Positions 63,961 through 64,000 of a DNA stretch of 64,000 bases are shown here, in pieces. How positions within the stretch are numbered: position 1 is the stretch's first letter; every line of letters begins with the position of its first letter. A program made the translations under genes and the position numbers. The stretch comes from Actinobacteria bacterium OV320. Lineage in GTDB: Bacteria > Actinomycetota > Actinomycetes > Streptomycetales > Streptomycetaceae. The stretch covers positions 248,001 through 312,000 of the forward strand of contig LJCX01000019.1 of NCBI GenBank assembly GCA_001298545.1, read 5' to 3'. A model generated the notes under the pieces. The model was not told where the DNA came from. It saw nothing but the letters and a program-made list of their open reading frames with translations, and made no database searches.

Positions 63961-64000
63961 GCAGCCGGGCATCGCTCTCGCCTCCGCTCTCCTCGCGGGT

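Overview
The window is high-GC actinobacterial chromosome, almost certainly Streptomyces. The evidence is the strong third-position GC bias, frequent GTG starts, the str/S10/spc/alpha ribosomal gene order with infA-rpmJ-rpsM-rpsK-rpoA and no rpsD in the alpha block, a dispersed Streptomyces-type intergenic repeat after map, a WhiB-like fragment, and an ABC sugar importer that lacks its own ATPase. I saw no rRNA, tRNA or CRISPR array.

Layout. 1-1160: end of a WhiB-like gene, a Cys-rich hypothetical gene and a small helix-turn-helix gene. 1239-3733: divergent polytopic GT-C-like and GT2 glycosyltransferases. 3766-8433: str operon (rpsL, rpsG, fusA, tuf) with a clear promoter and a strong terminator. 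8459-10088: ECF sigma factor and its membrane partner, transcribed away from rpsJ. 10210-26576: S10, spc and alpha ribosomal blocks with secY, adk, map, infA and rpoA, and several leader hairpins between sub-blocks. rplQ, which normally follows rpoA in Streptomyces, is not there.

27518-33992 is the most interesting part: a five-gene putative RiPP operon. It encodes an MFS exporter, an S9 prolyl-oligopeptidase-like protease, a 39-residue precursor peptide, a cobalamin-type radical SAM protein with an unusual C-x7-C-x2-C cluster motif, and a DUF5825-like protein. The precursor has a short stretch rich in beta-branched residues held between two prolines. This suggests a peptide C-methylated by the radical SAM enzyme and released, perhaps cyclised, by the prolyl peptidase. 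That reading is inference.

34275-38800 holds a DUF6584-like gene, a relic of an insertion-sequence transposase, and a catabolic or detoxification group (enoyl-CoA hydratase-like, TetR, F420-type LLM oxidoreductase, SRPBCC, HxlR). 38953-50910 is a plant-polysaccharide locus. It has two near-identical LacI regulators at its ends, L-ribulokinase, a secreted sialidase-fold glycosidase with a ricin-type lectin domain, a GH42 enzyme and an ABC sugar importer. An arabinan or arabinogalactan substrate fits best.

51261-63960 is mixed accessory DNA. It carries a cupin, TetR, a HSL-type esterase with divergent LysR, an epoxide hydrolase with a divergent CGNR zinc-finger protein, a PadR/membrane protein pair, a methyltransferase, an ABM monooxygenase, an NADPH:quinone-type oxidoreductase, a GNAT acetyltransferase and a PPK2 polyphosphate kinase. 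This part also contains gene relics (alpha/beta hydrolase, phosphoketolase joined to a PPOX-type flavoprotein) and short tandem repeats.
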